The notes: a model not told the origin generated them from the letters alone. A stretch of 62,718 bases of DNA from RGIG8775 sp045612185 (GCA_045612185.1 JAZKYO010000096.1:1-62718), one strand, 5' to 3'. Numbered from the stretch's first letter, positions 48,805 to 58,286 are shown. Translations and numbers: made by a program.

Positions 48805-50529
48805 ATGAAATTCATAATAAAATATCTCAGACCTCATTTTGGCTTTTTGGGAATAACCTTTGTAATTAAAGCAATCGGAACAATAATCGAGCTTATTATT
48901 CCCTCTATTCTCAGTCACATCGTTGACGTAATAGTTCCTTTGGAAAACGCAGGTAAAATCGTCTTTTGGGGCGCTATGATGATTCTTTGCGCCGCGGCGG
49001 CTTATCTTTGCAACGTTATAGCCAACAGACGCTCGGTAAAGACGGCGAGGGACACCACCGAAAAAATAAGGCACGACCTTTTCCATGCCTCTCTCCACCT
49101 TTCCTGCAAAAACGCGGACAGGCTGACTATCCCAAGTCTTGAGTCAAGGCTCACCTCAGACACCTACAACCTGCACCACTTTATCGGCATGATGCAAAGA
49201 ATTGGCGTACGCGCTCCCCTTTTGCTTTTTGGCGGAGTGGCAATTACGCTTGTGCTTGACCCATATCTCGCTCTCGTAATGATAGCAATGCTCCCCTTCC
49301 TTGCGCTTTTCGTGATTTTTATTTCCAAAAAGACCGTGCCTATGTACACGGAGGTGCAAAAAAAGGTAGACGGAATGGTGCGCGTGGTACGCGAGGACTC
49401 GCAAGGCATCCGCGTTATCAAAGCTCTCTCCAAAAAGGACTACGAGCGCAGACGCTTTGACGGTGCAAACAGGTCGCTTGTGAAAATTGAGAAAAAGGTA
49501 GGCTACGTTACCGCCCTTTCAAACCCCGTTATGCAGGTGTTTATGAACCTCGGTTTGGTTTCGGTGGTATTGATAGGCGCGTACAGAGTAAACGGAGGGC
49601 TTACTCAGCCGGGTAAAATAATTGCATTTACGCAATATTTCACGCTTATTTCCACCTCTATGATGGTGCTTTCGAGAATTTTTATGGCTTATTCAAAGGG
49701 CGTTGCCTCTGCAAACCGCATCGGCGAGGTCATTGATATGCAGAACGAAATCACAGATATGGCGGAGAATGATTTCCCGCGAGGTGACGAAAGCTTCCAC
49801 GTAAGCTTTGAGAACGTGTCCTTCGGTTATCACGAAGGCAAAAACGTGCTTCACGATATTTCCTTCAAGCTAAAGCGCGGGCAAACGCTTGGAATAATAG
49901 GCGCAACCGGAAGCGGAAAAACCACCTTGGCGGCTCTGCTTATGCGCTTTTACGACGTAAGCGAGGGCTCTGTAAAAATAGGCGGTCGCGACGTACGCTC
50001 AATAGACGGCGACACGCTTCACTCTATGTTTGGCGTGGCGTTACAAAACGATTTCCTTTTTGCGGGAAGCATTAAGGAAAATATTGATTTTGGTCGAAAT
50101 CTCGACTTTGACGCCATAAAAGACGGTGCGCGTCGCGCGCAAGCCCTTGAATTTATAGAGCAATTTGACGACGGCTTTGAGCACGCAATCTCCTCAAAGG
50201 GCACTAACATAAGCGGCGGACAAAGACAACGCCTTCTTATTTCCCGCGCCCTTGCGGGAAGCCCCGAAATTCTTATTCTCGACGACTCCTCCTCGGCGCT
50301 TGACTACAAGACCGACCTAAGTCTTCGCCGCGCCATAGCCGAGCAAAGCGGTGATACCACGGTAATCATCGTGGCGCAAAGAATAAGCTCGGTTATGAAT
50401 TCGGATTTGATAATAGTTCTTGACGAGGGCAGAATAAACGGCATCGGAACTCACGACGAGCTTCTTAAAAGCTGCTCTATTTACAAAGAAATAAGCGAAT
50501 CTCAGATGGGAGGTGCTTTCCTTGAATAA
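48805..50529 (+). CDS. ABC exporter half-transporter 1 (degenerate-site Walker B)
   Basis: 574 residues: six membrane helices (1-310) then an ABC domain. Walker A GATGSGKTT, signature NISGGQRQR, and Walker B ILILDDSSSALD, where the catalytic glutamate is Asp. With the next protein it makes a heterodimer: this ATP site pairs with the partner's altered SKGQ signature, and the canonical site uses this SGGQ. The pattern matches BmrC/D- and TM287/288-type exporters. GGAGG of its ribosome site lies in the marR end. Confidence 0.95.
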   Translation: MKFIIKYLRPHFGFLGITFVIKAIGTIIELIIPSILSHIVDVIVPLENAGKIVFWGAMMILCAAAAYLCNVIANRRSVKTARDTTEKIRHDLFHASLHLSCKNADRLTIPSLESRLTSDTYNLHHFIGMMQRIGVRAPLLLFGGVAITLVLDPYLALVMIAMLPFLALFVIFISKKTVPMYTEVQKKVDGMVRVVREDSQGIRVIKALSKKDYERRRFDGANRSLVKIEKKVGYVTALSNPVMQVFMNLGLVSVVLIGAYRVNGGLTQPGKIIAFTQYFTLISTSMMVLSRIFMAYSKGVASANRIGEVIDMQNEITDMAENDFPRGDESFHVSFENVSFGYHEGKNVLHDISFKLKRGQTLGIIGATGSGKTTLAALLMRFYDVSEGSVKIGGRDVRSIDGDTLHSMFGVALQNDFLFAGSIKENIDFGRNLDFDAIKDGARRAQALEFIEQFDDGFEHAISSKGTNISGGQRQRLLISRALAGSPEILILDDSSSALDYKTDLSLRRAIAEQSGDTTVIIVAQRISSVMNSDLIIVLDEGRINGIGTHDELLKSCSIYKEISESQMGGAFLE

Positions 50530-52348
50530 TCAGATGAGAAGAATACGTTCCTACTCCGAGCCCGAGCAATCAAAGGGCGCAAGAATAGCGGTTATCAAGC
50601 GCATAGGCTCCTACATGCTACAGCACAAATTTCTTGTACTTTCAGCGCTTGCGATAATGTTCACCTCCAACTTTCTCGCCCTTGCCGCTCCAAAGCTTTC
50701 GGGAATAGCCATAGACGCTATCAAGCTTGGAGAAGGAAGCGTTGACTTTGACACGGTTTTGCTGTATTGCGGTCTTATGGTGCTTTGTTACGTGGCGTCG
50801 GCGGCGCTCTCCTATCTGTTAGCCGTAATTATGACCACGCTTAGCAAGCGCATAGTTTACACTATGCGAAAGCAGGTGTTTGACAAGCTTACCGAATTTC
50901 CCGTAAACTATTTTGACACCCACGCAACGGGTGACATAATAAGCCACATATCGTACGATATTGACGTAGTAAACGCCTCGGTATCCCACGACCTGCTCCA
51001 GATTATGTCAAGCGTAGTCACGGTTGTGGGCTCGCTTATTATGATGATAACCATTGCCCCGGTACTTATTCTCGTTTTCCTTTTCACAGTTCCCGCTTCG
51101 ATATTTTTTGCCAAGTGGAAAACCAACAAGACCCGACCGCTTTTCAGGGCGCGCTCGGCAAAGCTTGGAGAGCTTAACGGATACGCCGAGGAAATGCTTT
51201 CGGGTCACAAAACCACCAAGGCGTACAACCGCGAAAGAGAGATAATCTCCCGCTTTGACAACCACAACACCGAGGCGGTTACCGCTTGCTACAACGCTGA
51301 ATATCAAGCGGCTATGATGGGCCCCACGGTAAACTTTATCAACAACATCTCAATCTCGCTCGTTACCATGCTCGGCGGCATTTTCCTTATGCTGACCAAT
51401 TCCATGGGCGCGGCGCTTCCCGCATTTTTCAGAATCGGACTTGGAGACATCTCGGCTTTCGTTCAGTATTCAAGAAAATTTTCGGGTCCCATAAACGAAT
51501 TTGCCAACATTCTTCATGAGATTCAGTCAGCTTGCGCCGCGGCGGAAAGAGTTTTCCGCATAATCGACGAGCCTACCGAAAAGCCGGACGCAGAGGGCGC
51601 TATAGTACTTGAAAACGCCGAGGGCGAGGTGGACATTGAAAACGTAAAATTCGGCTACGTGCCCGAAAAAACCATTATTCACAATCTTTCGCTTCACGTT
51701 CCCAAGGGACACACGGTTGCTATCGTAGGACCTACAGGTGCGGGAAAGACCACTATAATCAATCTTCTCATGCGCTTCTACGACACCCAAAGCGGCGAGA
51801 TAAAAATTGACGGAAACGACATATATTCCATAAAACGCGACAGCCTACGTAAGGCTTATACCATGGTACTTCAGGAAACCTGGCTGTTCTACGGAACGAT
51901 ATTTGAAAACATCACCTACGGCAAGGAAAACGCCACCATGGAGGATGCGGTTAGAGTTGCCAAGGCTGCAAAAATTCACTCGTACATAGAGTCGCTTCCC
52001 GACGGCTACAACACCCTGCTTTCGGACGACGGAGTAAATATTTCCAAGGGTCAGAAGCAGCTTATCACCATTGCCAGAGCCATGCTTGCCGATTCGCCCA
52101 TACTCATTCTTGACGAGGCGACCTCAAACGTTGACTCTCGCACCGAGATAAAAATTCAAGAGGCTATGCACTCGCTTATGGAAAACCGCACCTGCTTTGT
52201 TATCGCGCACCGACTTTCCACCGTTAAAAACGCTGACGTGATTCTGGTTTTCAAGGACGGAAACGTAATAGAGCAAGGTAACCATGGCGAGCTTATGGAG
52301 CTTGGCGGATTTTACGCTTCGCTTTATAACTCTCAGTTTGCAAAATAA
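50522..52348 (+). CDS. ABC exporter half-transporter 2 (canonical Walker B)
   Basis: 608 residues from a TTG at 50522, eight bases after GGAGG; an ATG at 50534 is the alternative. Six membrane helices, Walker A GPTGAGKTT, Walker B ILILDEATSNVD with the catalytic Glu, but signature NISKGQKQ instead of LSGGQ. Overlaps half-transporter 1 by eight bases, so the two are made in equal amounts. Probable exporter; substrate unknown. Confidence 0.95.
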   Translation: MNNQMRRIRSYSEPEQSKGARIAVIKRIGSYMLQHKFLVLSALAIMFTSNFLALAAPKLSGIAIDAIKLGEGSVDFDTVLLYCGLMVLCYVASAALSYLLAVIMTTLSKRIVYTMRKQVFDKLTEFPVNYFDTHATGDIISHISYDIDVVNASVSHDLLQIMSSVVTVVGSLIMMITIAPVLILVFLFTVPASIFFAKWKTNKTRPLFRARSAKLGELNGYAEEMLSGHKTTKAYNREREIISRFDNHNTEAVTACYNAEYQAAMMGPTVNFINNISISLVTMLGGIFLMLTNSMGAALPAFFRIGLGDISAFVQYSRKFSGPINEFANILHEIQSACAAAERVFRIIDEPTEKPDAEGAIVLENAEGEVDIENVKFGYVPEKTIIHNLSLHVPKGHTVAIVGPTGAGKTTIINLLMRFYDTQSGEIKIDGNDIYSIKRDSLRKAYTMVLQETWLFYGTIFENITYGKENATMEDAVRVAKAAKIHSYIESLPDGYNTLLSDDGVNISKGQKQLITIARAMLADSPILILDEATSNVDSRTEIKIQEAMHSLMENRTCFVIAHRLSTVKNADVILVFKDGNVIEQGNHGELMELGGFYASLYNSQFAK

Positions 52349-52360
52349 CGAGGTGATATT

Positions 52361-53023
52361 ATGACCGATAAAAACGCAAAATTCTATGAGGAGCTGTTAA
52401 AAAAAGAATATCCCGATTTGTGCGAGTACAGGAAACGAAAACTCGGAAAGATGATTAAAAACATCGTTATTTACGAAATTGTATTCGCACTTGTGGCTTA
52501 CGGCGCATACGATTACATCGCACGCAACGTGGCGTTTTGGGGTGACACGACAATTGTTTGGAAAGGCATAATAATCGGGCTTATCCTCGCCGTAATTCCC
52601 CCGTTTTTGTTCAAAACCACTGCCGAAATGCGTGGAAAGACATGGGTAGGCGAAATAACCTCGATAAAATACGAGTTGCGTTACCCACAGCCGACAGGCT
52701 CGTCAAGGGGAATCAATATCCGCAACGCCAAAGAGTTTATGAACATGAAGGTGGATATAGGCAAGAAAAAGAAAAAAAAGCTGGTCTGCCATTCACACAT
52801 AAATCAAGCGTTGAAAAATGGCGACAGAATAGTAAAATTCCGCGGATTTCCCTTTCCCGCTGAGGAAGTTGAAAAAGAGGATCGCTACATCTGCATAGTT
52901 TGCGGAAAGGTAGTGAAAAAAGACGTAAAGGAATGCCCTGCCTGCCATCACTCCATAATACATCTTCACGAGGCGGCCCAACCCAAAGACGTATGGGCAC
53001 AGTTTGATGACAATGATTTTTAA
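52361..53023 (+). CDS. membrane protein with C-terminal zinc ribbon, unknown function
   Basis: 220 residues. Two membrane helices (about 33-52 and 67-86), a basic middle with a run of lysines (near 135), and a zinc ribbon CIVCGK...CPAC at about 177-194. It follows the exporter by 12 bases with GAGGTG before its ATG, so it belongs to the MarR-controlled operon. I do not recognise the family. A terminator follows. Confidence 0.75.
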   Translation: MTDKNAKFYEELLKKEYPDLCEYRKRKLGKMIKNIVIYEIVFALVAYGAYDYIARNVAFWGDTTIVWKGIIIGLILAVIPPFLFKTTAEMRGKTWVGEITSIKYELRYPQPTGSSRGINIRNAKEFMNMKVDIGKKKKKKLVCHSHINQALKNGDRIVKFRGFPFPAEEVEKEDRYICIVCGKVVKKDVKECPACHHSIIHLHEAAQPKDVWAQFDDNDF

Positions 53024-53028
53024 AAGAG

Positions 53029-53055
53029 AAAGCCGACTCCTTGGGTCGGCTTTTT
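53029..53055 (+). terminator. terminator of the marR-ABC operon
   Basis: Stem AAAGCCGAC / GTCGGCTTT with a following TT run. Confidence 0.85.
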
Positions 53056-53102
53056 GCAAACGCTCAGTTATTTGATTGTTTTATCAAGATTGTCAAATAC
53101 CC

Positions 53103-53131
53103 TTGACAGGTTTGGGATTTAAGATTATAAT
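53103..53131 (+). promoter_or_regulatory. promoter of the second glycerol-1-phosphate dehydrogenase
   Basis: TTGACA, 17-bp spacer, TATAAT (53126-53131), 28 bases before the ATG. Confidence 0.85.
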
Positions 53132-53159
53132 ATTAGCAGTGCAAATATTGGAGGATATT

Positions 53160-54470
53160 ATGACTAACGGAATTGTTAAAAATCAAAAGTGTGCGTGCGG
53201 CAAGGTTCATCTTTGCTCTCTTGACGAATATACAATAGGCAAAGGGACTGTGAATAAGCTCCCCGATTACATAAAGAAATACGGAGCGAAAAAGGTATTC
53301 CTCGTCTCGGACGTTAACACCTTTGCGGTGGCAGGAGACAGAATTATCGCATTGCTTGAAGAGAACAGAATCACTTACACAAGCTATACCTTTAACGAAA
53401 AGGCGCTTGAGCCCGACGAGCACAGCGTTGGCTCTGTTGTAATGCACTACGACACTGCCTGCGACATCATTGTTACGATAGGCTCGGGAGTCCTTAACGA
53501 CATATCAAAGATTCTCGCCACGGTTACGGGCAAGCCCTATATAATCGTAGCCACTGCGCCCTCAATGGACGGATATGCCTCAAACAGCTCGTCTATGGCG
53601 CGCGACGGCTTGAAAATTTCGCTCCCCTCAAAATGCCCAAACGTAATTATCGGCGACGTTGACATTCTCAAAACCGCACCTCTGCACATGGCTAAATCGG
53701 GGCTTGGCGATATGTTGGCAAAATACGTCAGCATTTGCGAGTGGAGAATTTCCAACCTTATAACCGGTGAGTATTACTGCGAAAAGGTTGCGGAGCTTGT
53801 AAGAGCGGCTCTTAAAAAATGCGTTGATAACGCAAGCGGACTTTTGGAAAACGACGAAACCGCTATCGCGGCTGTGTTTGAGGGGCTGATTATCTCAGGC
53901 AACGCGATGGAATACGCTGGTCTTTCCCGCCCCGCCTCCGGCGGTGAGCATTACATATCTCACGTTTGGGATATGCGCGGACTTGCCTATGGCACAAAGG
54001 TTGATCTTCACGGAATCCAGTGCGCTATCGGCACTCGCTACACCGTAAAAATTTACGAACAGATTAAAAAGATGATTCCCGACGTAAAAAAAGCGCGCGA
54101 TTACGCTGAAAGCTTTGATGTAAACGATTGGAACAGGCAACTGCGCGAGTTTGTTGGCGGTGGTGCCGAGGCAATGATTGCGCTTGAAGTAAAAGAGCAG
54201 AAATACAGCGTACAAAAACACCGCGAGCGCATAGCTTTTATTGCCGAGAATTGGGACAAAATTTTGAAAATAATCGACGAGGAGCTTCCCACTCTTAAAG
54301 AAATTGAAAAAATTCTTGACACTATAAAAGCCCCCAAGACAGCCTCTGAGATAGGCATTGACGAGTCTATTCTGCCCTTGACCTTCAAGGCTTCAAAGGA
54401 CATAAGAGACAAATACGTTCTTCCCCGCCTTGCGTGGGACCTCGGTGTCATCGACGAGCTTGAGTTTTAA
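53160..54470 (+). CDS. sn-glycerol-1-phosphate dehydrogenase, paralogue 2
   Basis: 436 residues from the ATG at 53160 (GGAGG upstream). Same AraM/EgsA family as 15078-16337: CACGK near the N-terminus, GSGVLNDISKI, ATAPSMDGYASNSS, and metal histidines in SGGEHYISHVWD and VDLHGIQ. The C-terminus runs 20-odd residues past the RDKYVLPRLAWDLG block, the part cut short in paralogue 1. Stand-alone gene with its own consensus promoter. It reduces DHAP to G1P; the downstream use is unknown. Confidence 0.94.
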   Translation: MTNGIVKNQKCACGKVHLCSLDEYTIGKGTVNKLPDYIKKYGAKKVFLVSDVNTFAVAGDRIIALLEENRITYTSYTFNEKALEPDEHSVGSVVMHYDTACDIIVTIGSGVLNDISKILATVTGKPYIIVATAPSMDGYASNSSSMARDGLKISLPSKCPNVIIGDVDILKTAPLHMAKSGLGDMLAKYVSICEWRISNLITGEYYCEKVAELVRAALKKCVDNASGLLENDETAIAAVFEGLIISGNAMEYAGLSRPASGGEHYISHVWDMRGLAYGTKVDLHGIQCAIGTRYTVKIYEQIKKMIPDVKKARDYAESFDVNDWNRQLREFVGGGAEAMIALEVKEQKYSVQKHRERIAFIAENWDKILKIIDEELPTLKEIEKILDTIKAPKTASEIGIDESILPLTFKASKDIRDKYVLPRLAWDLGVIDELEF

Positions 54471-54492
54471 TAAATATCCCTTTTTCATAGAT

Positions 54493-54561
54493 AAATCCTC
54501 CAAATATGTTTTTTAGTTCTGACCGGAAGGCCTTTGCTATTATAGCATATTCGGAGGATTT
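54493..54561. repeat. 16-bp inverted repeat carrying outward GGAGG motifs
   Basis: Arms AAATCCTCCAAATATG (54493-54508) and CATATTCGGAGGATTT (54546-54561), 15 of 16 paired. The left arm reads leftwards as GGAGG seven bases before an ATG (54488) opening a 31-codon frame antisense to the dehydrogenase 3' end; a TATAAT lies on the same strand inside the repeat. Confidence 0.6.
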
Positions 54562-54585
54562 CTTCTCATCGGTTAACCTTTTTTG

Positions 54586-54612
54586 AACCACGCGACTATC
54601 GCGTGGTTTTCG
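54586..54612 (+). terminator. terminator after the dehydrogenase gene
   Basis: Stem ACCACGCGA / TCGCGTGGT, loop CTA, then TTTT. Confidence 0.8.
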
Positions 54613-54620
54613 TTATACAA

Positions 54621-54646
54621 AAAGGAGCTGAGTACTCAGCTCCTTT
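54621..54646 (-). terminator. terminator of the OadB-OadG unit
   Basis: Palindromic stem AAAGGAGCTGAG / CTCAGCTCCTTT, with the T-run on the leftward strand. Confidence 0.8.
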
Positions 54647-54652
54647 AATTAA

Positions 54653-54976
54653 TTATTCATCTTTATTTTCGGGCTTGGGTGCCGTAAGCTTATTAAGCAC
54701 TACCACCGAGAGAATGATTGCGCCGATAACGATAAAGATACCAAGCATTCCTACGCCCATGATGTTAAGGTTCTCAACAAAAGCCATGGGGTTGAAATAA
54801 CCCTTCTCCTCGTCGACAGACTCCTCAATCGCGCCGTTAACCGTTTCCGCAATTGCGGAATCAAATTTTTCGGGTGCGGGAGAAATCAAAAGAGGTTCGT
54901 CGGCAAACGCCGCTACCGAGAATACCGAAAGCAGCATTACAACAACAACTGCTATTACAGAAAATTTCTTAAACAT
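54653..54976 (-). CDS. OadG-like sodium-pump decarboxylase gamma subunit
   Basis: 107 residues. An N-terminal signal-like helix ends AAFADE, then an acidic outer stretch, then one membrane helix with MGVGMLGIFIVIGAIIL and a short charged tail, the OadG_1 pattern. It would stabilise the decarboxylase pump. The leader is strikingly like that of the OadB gene next to it (SVFSVAAFA versus SVFSVSAFA). It follows OadB by 18 bases. Confidence 0.75.
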   Translation of the reverse strand: MFKKFSVIAVVVVMLLSVFSVAAFADEPLLISPAPEKFDSAIAETVNGAIEESVDEEKGYFNPMAFVENLNIMGVGMLGIFIVIGAIILSVVVLNKLTAPKPENKDE

Positions 54977-54994
54977 ATCTTAGTTCCTCCTATC

Positions 54995-56290
54995 TTAGCC
55001 GCCAAAGAATCCGAGAATAAGACCGCCCGCGATAACCGACGCGATCTGACCCGAAACGTTTACACCCATAGAGTGCATAAGCAGGAAGTTCTGGGGATCC
55101 TCTTTAAGTCCCATCTTATGAACGATACGGCCTGCCATGGGGAATGCGGAGATACCTGCGGCACCGATCATGGGGTTGACCTTCTTCTTCATAAAGAGGT
55201 TAAGGAACTTAGCGAAGAGAACGCCGCCTACGGTATCAAATATGAATGCAACAAGACCGAGACCGAGAATAAGAAGTGTCTCAAATGCAAGGAACTTGTC
55301 GTAACGCATCTGAGTTGCAATGGTAATACCGAGGAAAATGGTTATGAGGTTTGCAAGCACCTTCTGTGCGGTTTCGGAGAGCGAATCAAGCACACCGCAC
55401 TCACGAATAAGGTTACCGAACATAAGGAATCCGACAAGCGAAACCGAGTCGGGAGCAACAAGACCTGCGATAACGGTAATTACGATGGGGAAAAGAATCT
55501 TTGTGGTCTTGGAAACCGCCTTAGGCTCATACGGCATACGGATCATGCGCTCCTTCTTTGTAGTAAGAAGCTTAATGAAGGGGGGCTGAATGATGGGAAC
55601 CAGCGCCATATAGGAGTATGCCGCAACCATGATAGCACCCACGTACTTAGAGCCGAGAGCGTTTGCGACGACGATGGAAGTAGGTCCGTCAGCCGCACCG
55701 ATAATAGCGATAGAAGCCGCGTCCCTGATATTGGGGAAGAATACCGACGCAAGGCAAAGTGTAAAGAAGATACCGAACTGCGCCGCCGCACCGAATATCA
55801 TAAGCTTGGGGTTTGGGAGCAGAGGACCGAAGTCGATCATTGCTCCGATACCGATAAAGAGGATAAGCGGGAAAAGCTCATTAGCGATACCTGCGTTGTA
55901 AAGTGTTACAAGCGCCTCAACTTCACCGAAAACGGGAAGGTTTACAAGAATAGCACCGAAACCGATGGGAAGAAGAAGCGTAGGCTCCATCTCTTTCTTG
56001 ATAGCGAGGAATATAAGTATTCCGCCTACTATCCACATTATAATCTGACGGATATCAAAATCCTTAAGCTCTTTAACAAGAACGCCAAGACTTATAGATC
56101 CCTCACTCGCAGGCTCTTCGACGTTTTCAATAGCCGCATCGGTAGCCATAAGCACTCTGTCAACGGTTACGTCCTCAACAGGGGCTGCATTTTCATCGTA
56201 TATGGCGAAAGCCGATACAGAGAAAACAGACAGCATAAGCACGAGAACCAACAGAACAACCGAAAACTTTTTCAACTTGCTGTTAAACAT
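54995..56290 (-). CDS. sodium-translocating decarboxylase beta subunit (OadB/GcdB/MmdB), with signal-like extension
   Basis: 431 residues. The multi-helix beta-subunit core is plain: GIGAMIDFGPLLPNP, ASIAIIGAADGPTSIVVANAL (the sodium-binding Asp region), then GNLIRECGVLDSL and MSGVNVSGQI-like HSMGVNVSGQIASV. It pumps Na+ out using decarboxylation energy. Unusual: residues 1-30 form a cleavable-looking signal peptide and 31-75 an added acidic segment before the usual start. No alpha or biotin-carrier subunit is nearby. Confidence 0.9.
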   Translation of the reverse strand: MFNSKLKKFSVVLLVLVLMLSVFSVSAFAIYDENAAPVEDVTVDRVLMATDAAIENVEEPASEGSISLGVLVKELKDFDIRQIIMWIVGGILIFLAIKKEMEPTLLLPIGFGAILVNLPVFGEVEALVTLYNAGIANELFPLILFIGIGAMIDFGPLLPNPKLMIFGAAAQFGIFFTLCLASVFFPNIRDAASIAIIGAADGPTSIVVANALGSKYVGAIMVAAYSYMALVPIIQPPFIKLLTTKKERMIRMPYEPKAVSKTTKILFPIVITVIAGLVAPDSVSLVGFLMFGNLIRECGVLDSLSETAQKVLANLITIFLGITIATQMRYDKFLAFETLLILGLGLVAFIFDTVGGVLFAKFLNLFMKKKVNPMIGAAGISAFPMAGRIVHKMGLKEDPQNFLLMHSMGVNVSGQIASVIAGGLILGFFGG

Positions 56291-56423
56291 TTTCTTTTTC
56301 TCTCCTATGAATTTTTAAAATCTGACATAATATGTCAATTATAACATCGTTAATTATAACACAAACTTGACTTTAAGTCAAGAGATTTAACTCACAAAAA
56401 ATCCAATTAACACAGACTTAACA

Positions 56424-58286
56424 TTAAAATTTTTCAAGAACGAACTCCATAAAGTCGGAAATTTCTCCATAGAAAGCGCTTGTAGGCGGCTCCGAGGTTA
56501 TTACATTTATGATACGCTTGCGCGAATCTCCCGAAAAACGCGCCTTAAATTCTCCGCTCATATCAACACCGAAACGTTCCGACAGCCTGCGCAGAGACAC
56601 AGCGGCGTGGGTAAAGTGCTGAAACAGAACGTAATTGCAATTTTCAAGACTGCTGAATATATAGGCAGGCTTAAGGGTGTGATACAGTTCCCTTTCGAAC
56701 TCGCCGTCGTCAAAGACGATGGGGTAAAGAAGATCTATATCCTCCTTGCCGCCAAGTCTGCCCAACAGACAGATAGCAATACAGCTTCTGAACTGATTTG
56801 AGCGTCGGCAATCCTTGAAGAAAAAGCAGCTTCTGTTTATCACAAGCTCGCGGAGCAGACCGATTCCGTCGGTTCTTCCCATAAGCCCGAGCGCTATTGC
56901 GGCGTTATATCTGAGATACTCACCCTTGTCACCAAGCGCCTCGACAAGTCGCTCAGCCAAAGCTCCGTCTCCGTATCTGTACGCTGCCCATATAGCGGGA
57001 CCGGGGCGGTCGGTGGAAAGAGTTTCTATTATTTCCTCATGCCCCATGTGAAAATCAACGGGACGGTAGGGCTGCTTGCCCGCTTGGTCGTCAAATCCCA
57101 TTTTTTTGGATTTATCGCCGCTGTAACAGCCATAGCCTTCGGCTTTTTTGACAAATTCATCGTAATCTATTTTATCAAAATCACAGCCCGACTTTACCGC
57201 CATAGCCGAAGCTATGCCCACACACTCGCCCATTCTGAACATATCGCGGTTCATTCGCACCGCGCTTGAAGAATAGCTGTCGATAGAAAGGCATCTGCCC
57301 GCGGTAACTATACCCTTAAGTCCCTTTGGAATTACCGCTCCAAAGGGCACAGGAATACGTACCGTTACAGTGGCAAGGTTGCTTATAACCCACCAATTTT
57401 GGTAAAGCTCCTCGTCAAGCGCGAGATCGTGACCATGCTTATCTATGTCCGAATAGGCGTAAAACAGCACCTTTTCGGGGTAATTCTCAAGAAAAATATC
57501 GCTGTACGTAAGAGTCTCCTCACCCTTATAACGCACGCCCTCGCGGACGCCGCATATCGGTGCCGGCGCCACAAGCCTTATATTCTTTTCGGGATTGTGA
57601 CGTCTTTCGGCGTGGGCGTTTATAATTTTTTGTGAGAATTCCATAGCCTTGTACTGATTGCAATAACCGCTGTCACTGTTATTATAACAATATCTGCCCT
57701 CGCCGTTAAGCATTTCGCAACGTATTGTAAAAGGCACGGTTTTTCCGTCTGTCCCGCGTCCCAGATAGGTCTCCACGGGACACATTCTTATTACGTGTCC
57801 GTCAGAGGTAGAATCCACAAGCATTTTTGAACGCAGATTCACCGATTTTCCGTTCTGGAATATCCTTGCGCCCACAACTCTCTTTCCCTCAAAATAAACG
57901 CCCGTCACCACCGAGTGTGATACGATACGCACACCCTGCTTTGCAAGTGACTTGTAAAGCATTATCTGCATGAGGTCGGAATTGTTATGATCGGGGCTGG
58001 TACCGAATATGTCGCGGTATTTCTTGCCCTCTCTGTCGTTTTCCTCAAAGCTTCCGCCCGAAAAGCCATAGTAATAAAAGGTAACTCGTCCGTTTACAGG
58101 CATACCGCCCACATTGGCGTCCTTTTCCACCGCGATAACTTCAAGTCCCTCTCTTGCCGCGGCAAGAGCCGCGTAACCGCCCGCCGCGCCTACGCCCACG
58201 CAAAGCAGGTCGCAGGAGTAATCAAATTTCACGTTGGAAACGGGAATCTCACGCCTCACACCGTTTTCAAGTACAGAAAGAATCAT
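56424..58286 (-). CDS. FAD-dependent oxidoreductase fused to HEAT-like repeats
   Basis: 620 residues. The FAD_oxidored N-terminal fold has the dinucleotide motif GVGAAGGYAALAAA (about 31-44) and EKDANVGGM, then GIVTAGRCLSID near the FAD end. Residues about 425-560 read as HEAT-like helical repeats (NAAIALGLMGRTDGIGLLREL; AICLLGRLGGKEDIDLLYPI). The ATG at 58286 overlaps the previous stop as ATGA. Substrate unknown; FAD_oxidored relatives act on diverse organic acids. No signal peptide. Confidence 0.8.
   Translation of the reverse strand: MILSVLENGVRREIPVSNVKFDYSCDLLCVGVGAAGGYAALAAAREGLEVIAVEKDANVGGMPVNGRVTFYYYGFSGGSFEENDREGKKYRDIFGTSPDHNNSDLMQIMLYKSLAKQGVRIVSHSVVTGVYFEGKRVVGARIFQNGKSVNLRSKMLVDSTSDGHVIRMCPVETYLGRGTDGKTVPFTIRCEMLNGEGRYCYNNSDSGYCNQYKAMEFSQKIINAHAERRHNPEKNIRLVAPAPICGVREGVRYKGEETLTYSDIFLENYPEKVLFYAYSDIDKHGHDLALDEELYQNWWVISNLATVTVRIPVPFGAVIPKGLKGIVTAGRCLSIDSYSSSAVRMNRDMFRMGECVGIASAMAVKSGCDFDKIDYDEFVKKAEGYGCYSGDKSKKMGFDDQAGKQPYRPVDFHMGHEEIIETLSTDRPGPAIWAAYRYGDGALAERLVEALGDKGEYLRYNAAIALGLMGRTDGIGLLRELVINRSCFFFKDCRRSNQFRSCIAICLLGRLGGKEDIDLLYPIVFDDGEFERELYHTLKPAYIFSSLENCNYVLFQHFTHAAVSLRRLSERFGVDMSGEFKARFSGDSRKRIINVITSEPPTSAFYGEISDFMEFVLEKF

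Noticed and set aside
55073..56344. 423-codon rightward frame opposite the OadB-like gene
   Set aside because: It is highly charged and cysteine/histidine rich, as expected when a membrane-protein gene is read backwards. There is no start signal.
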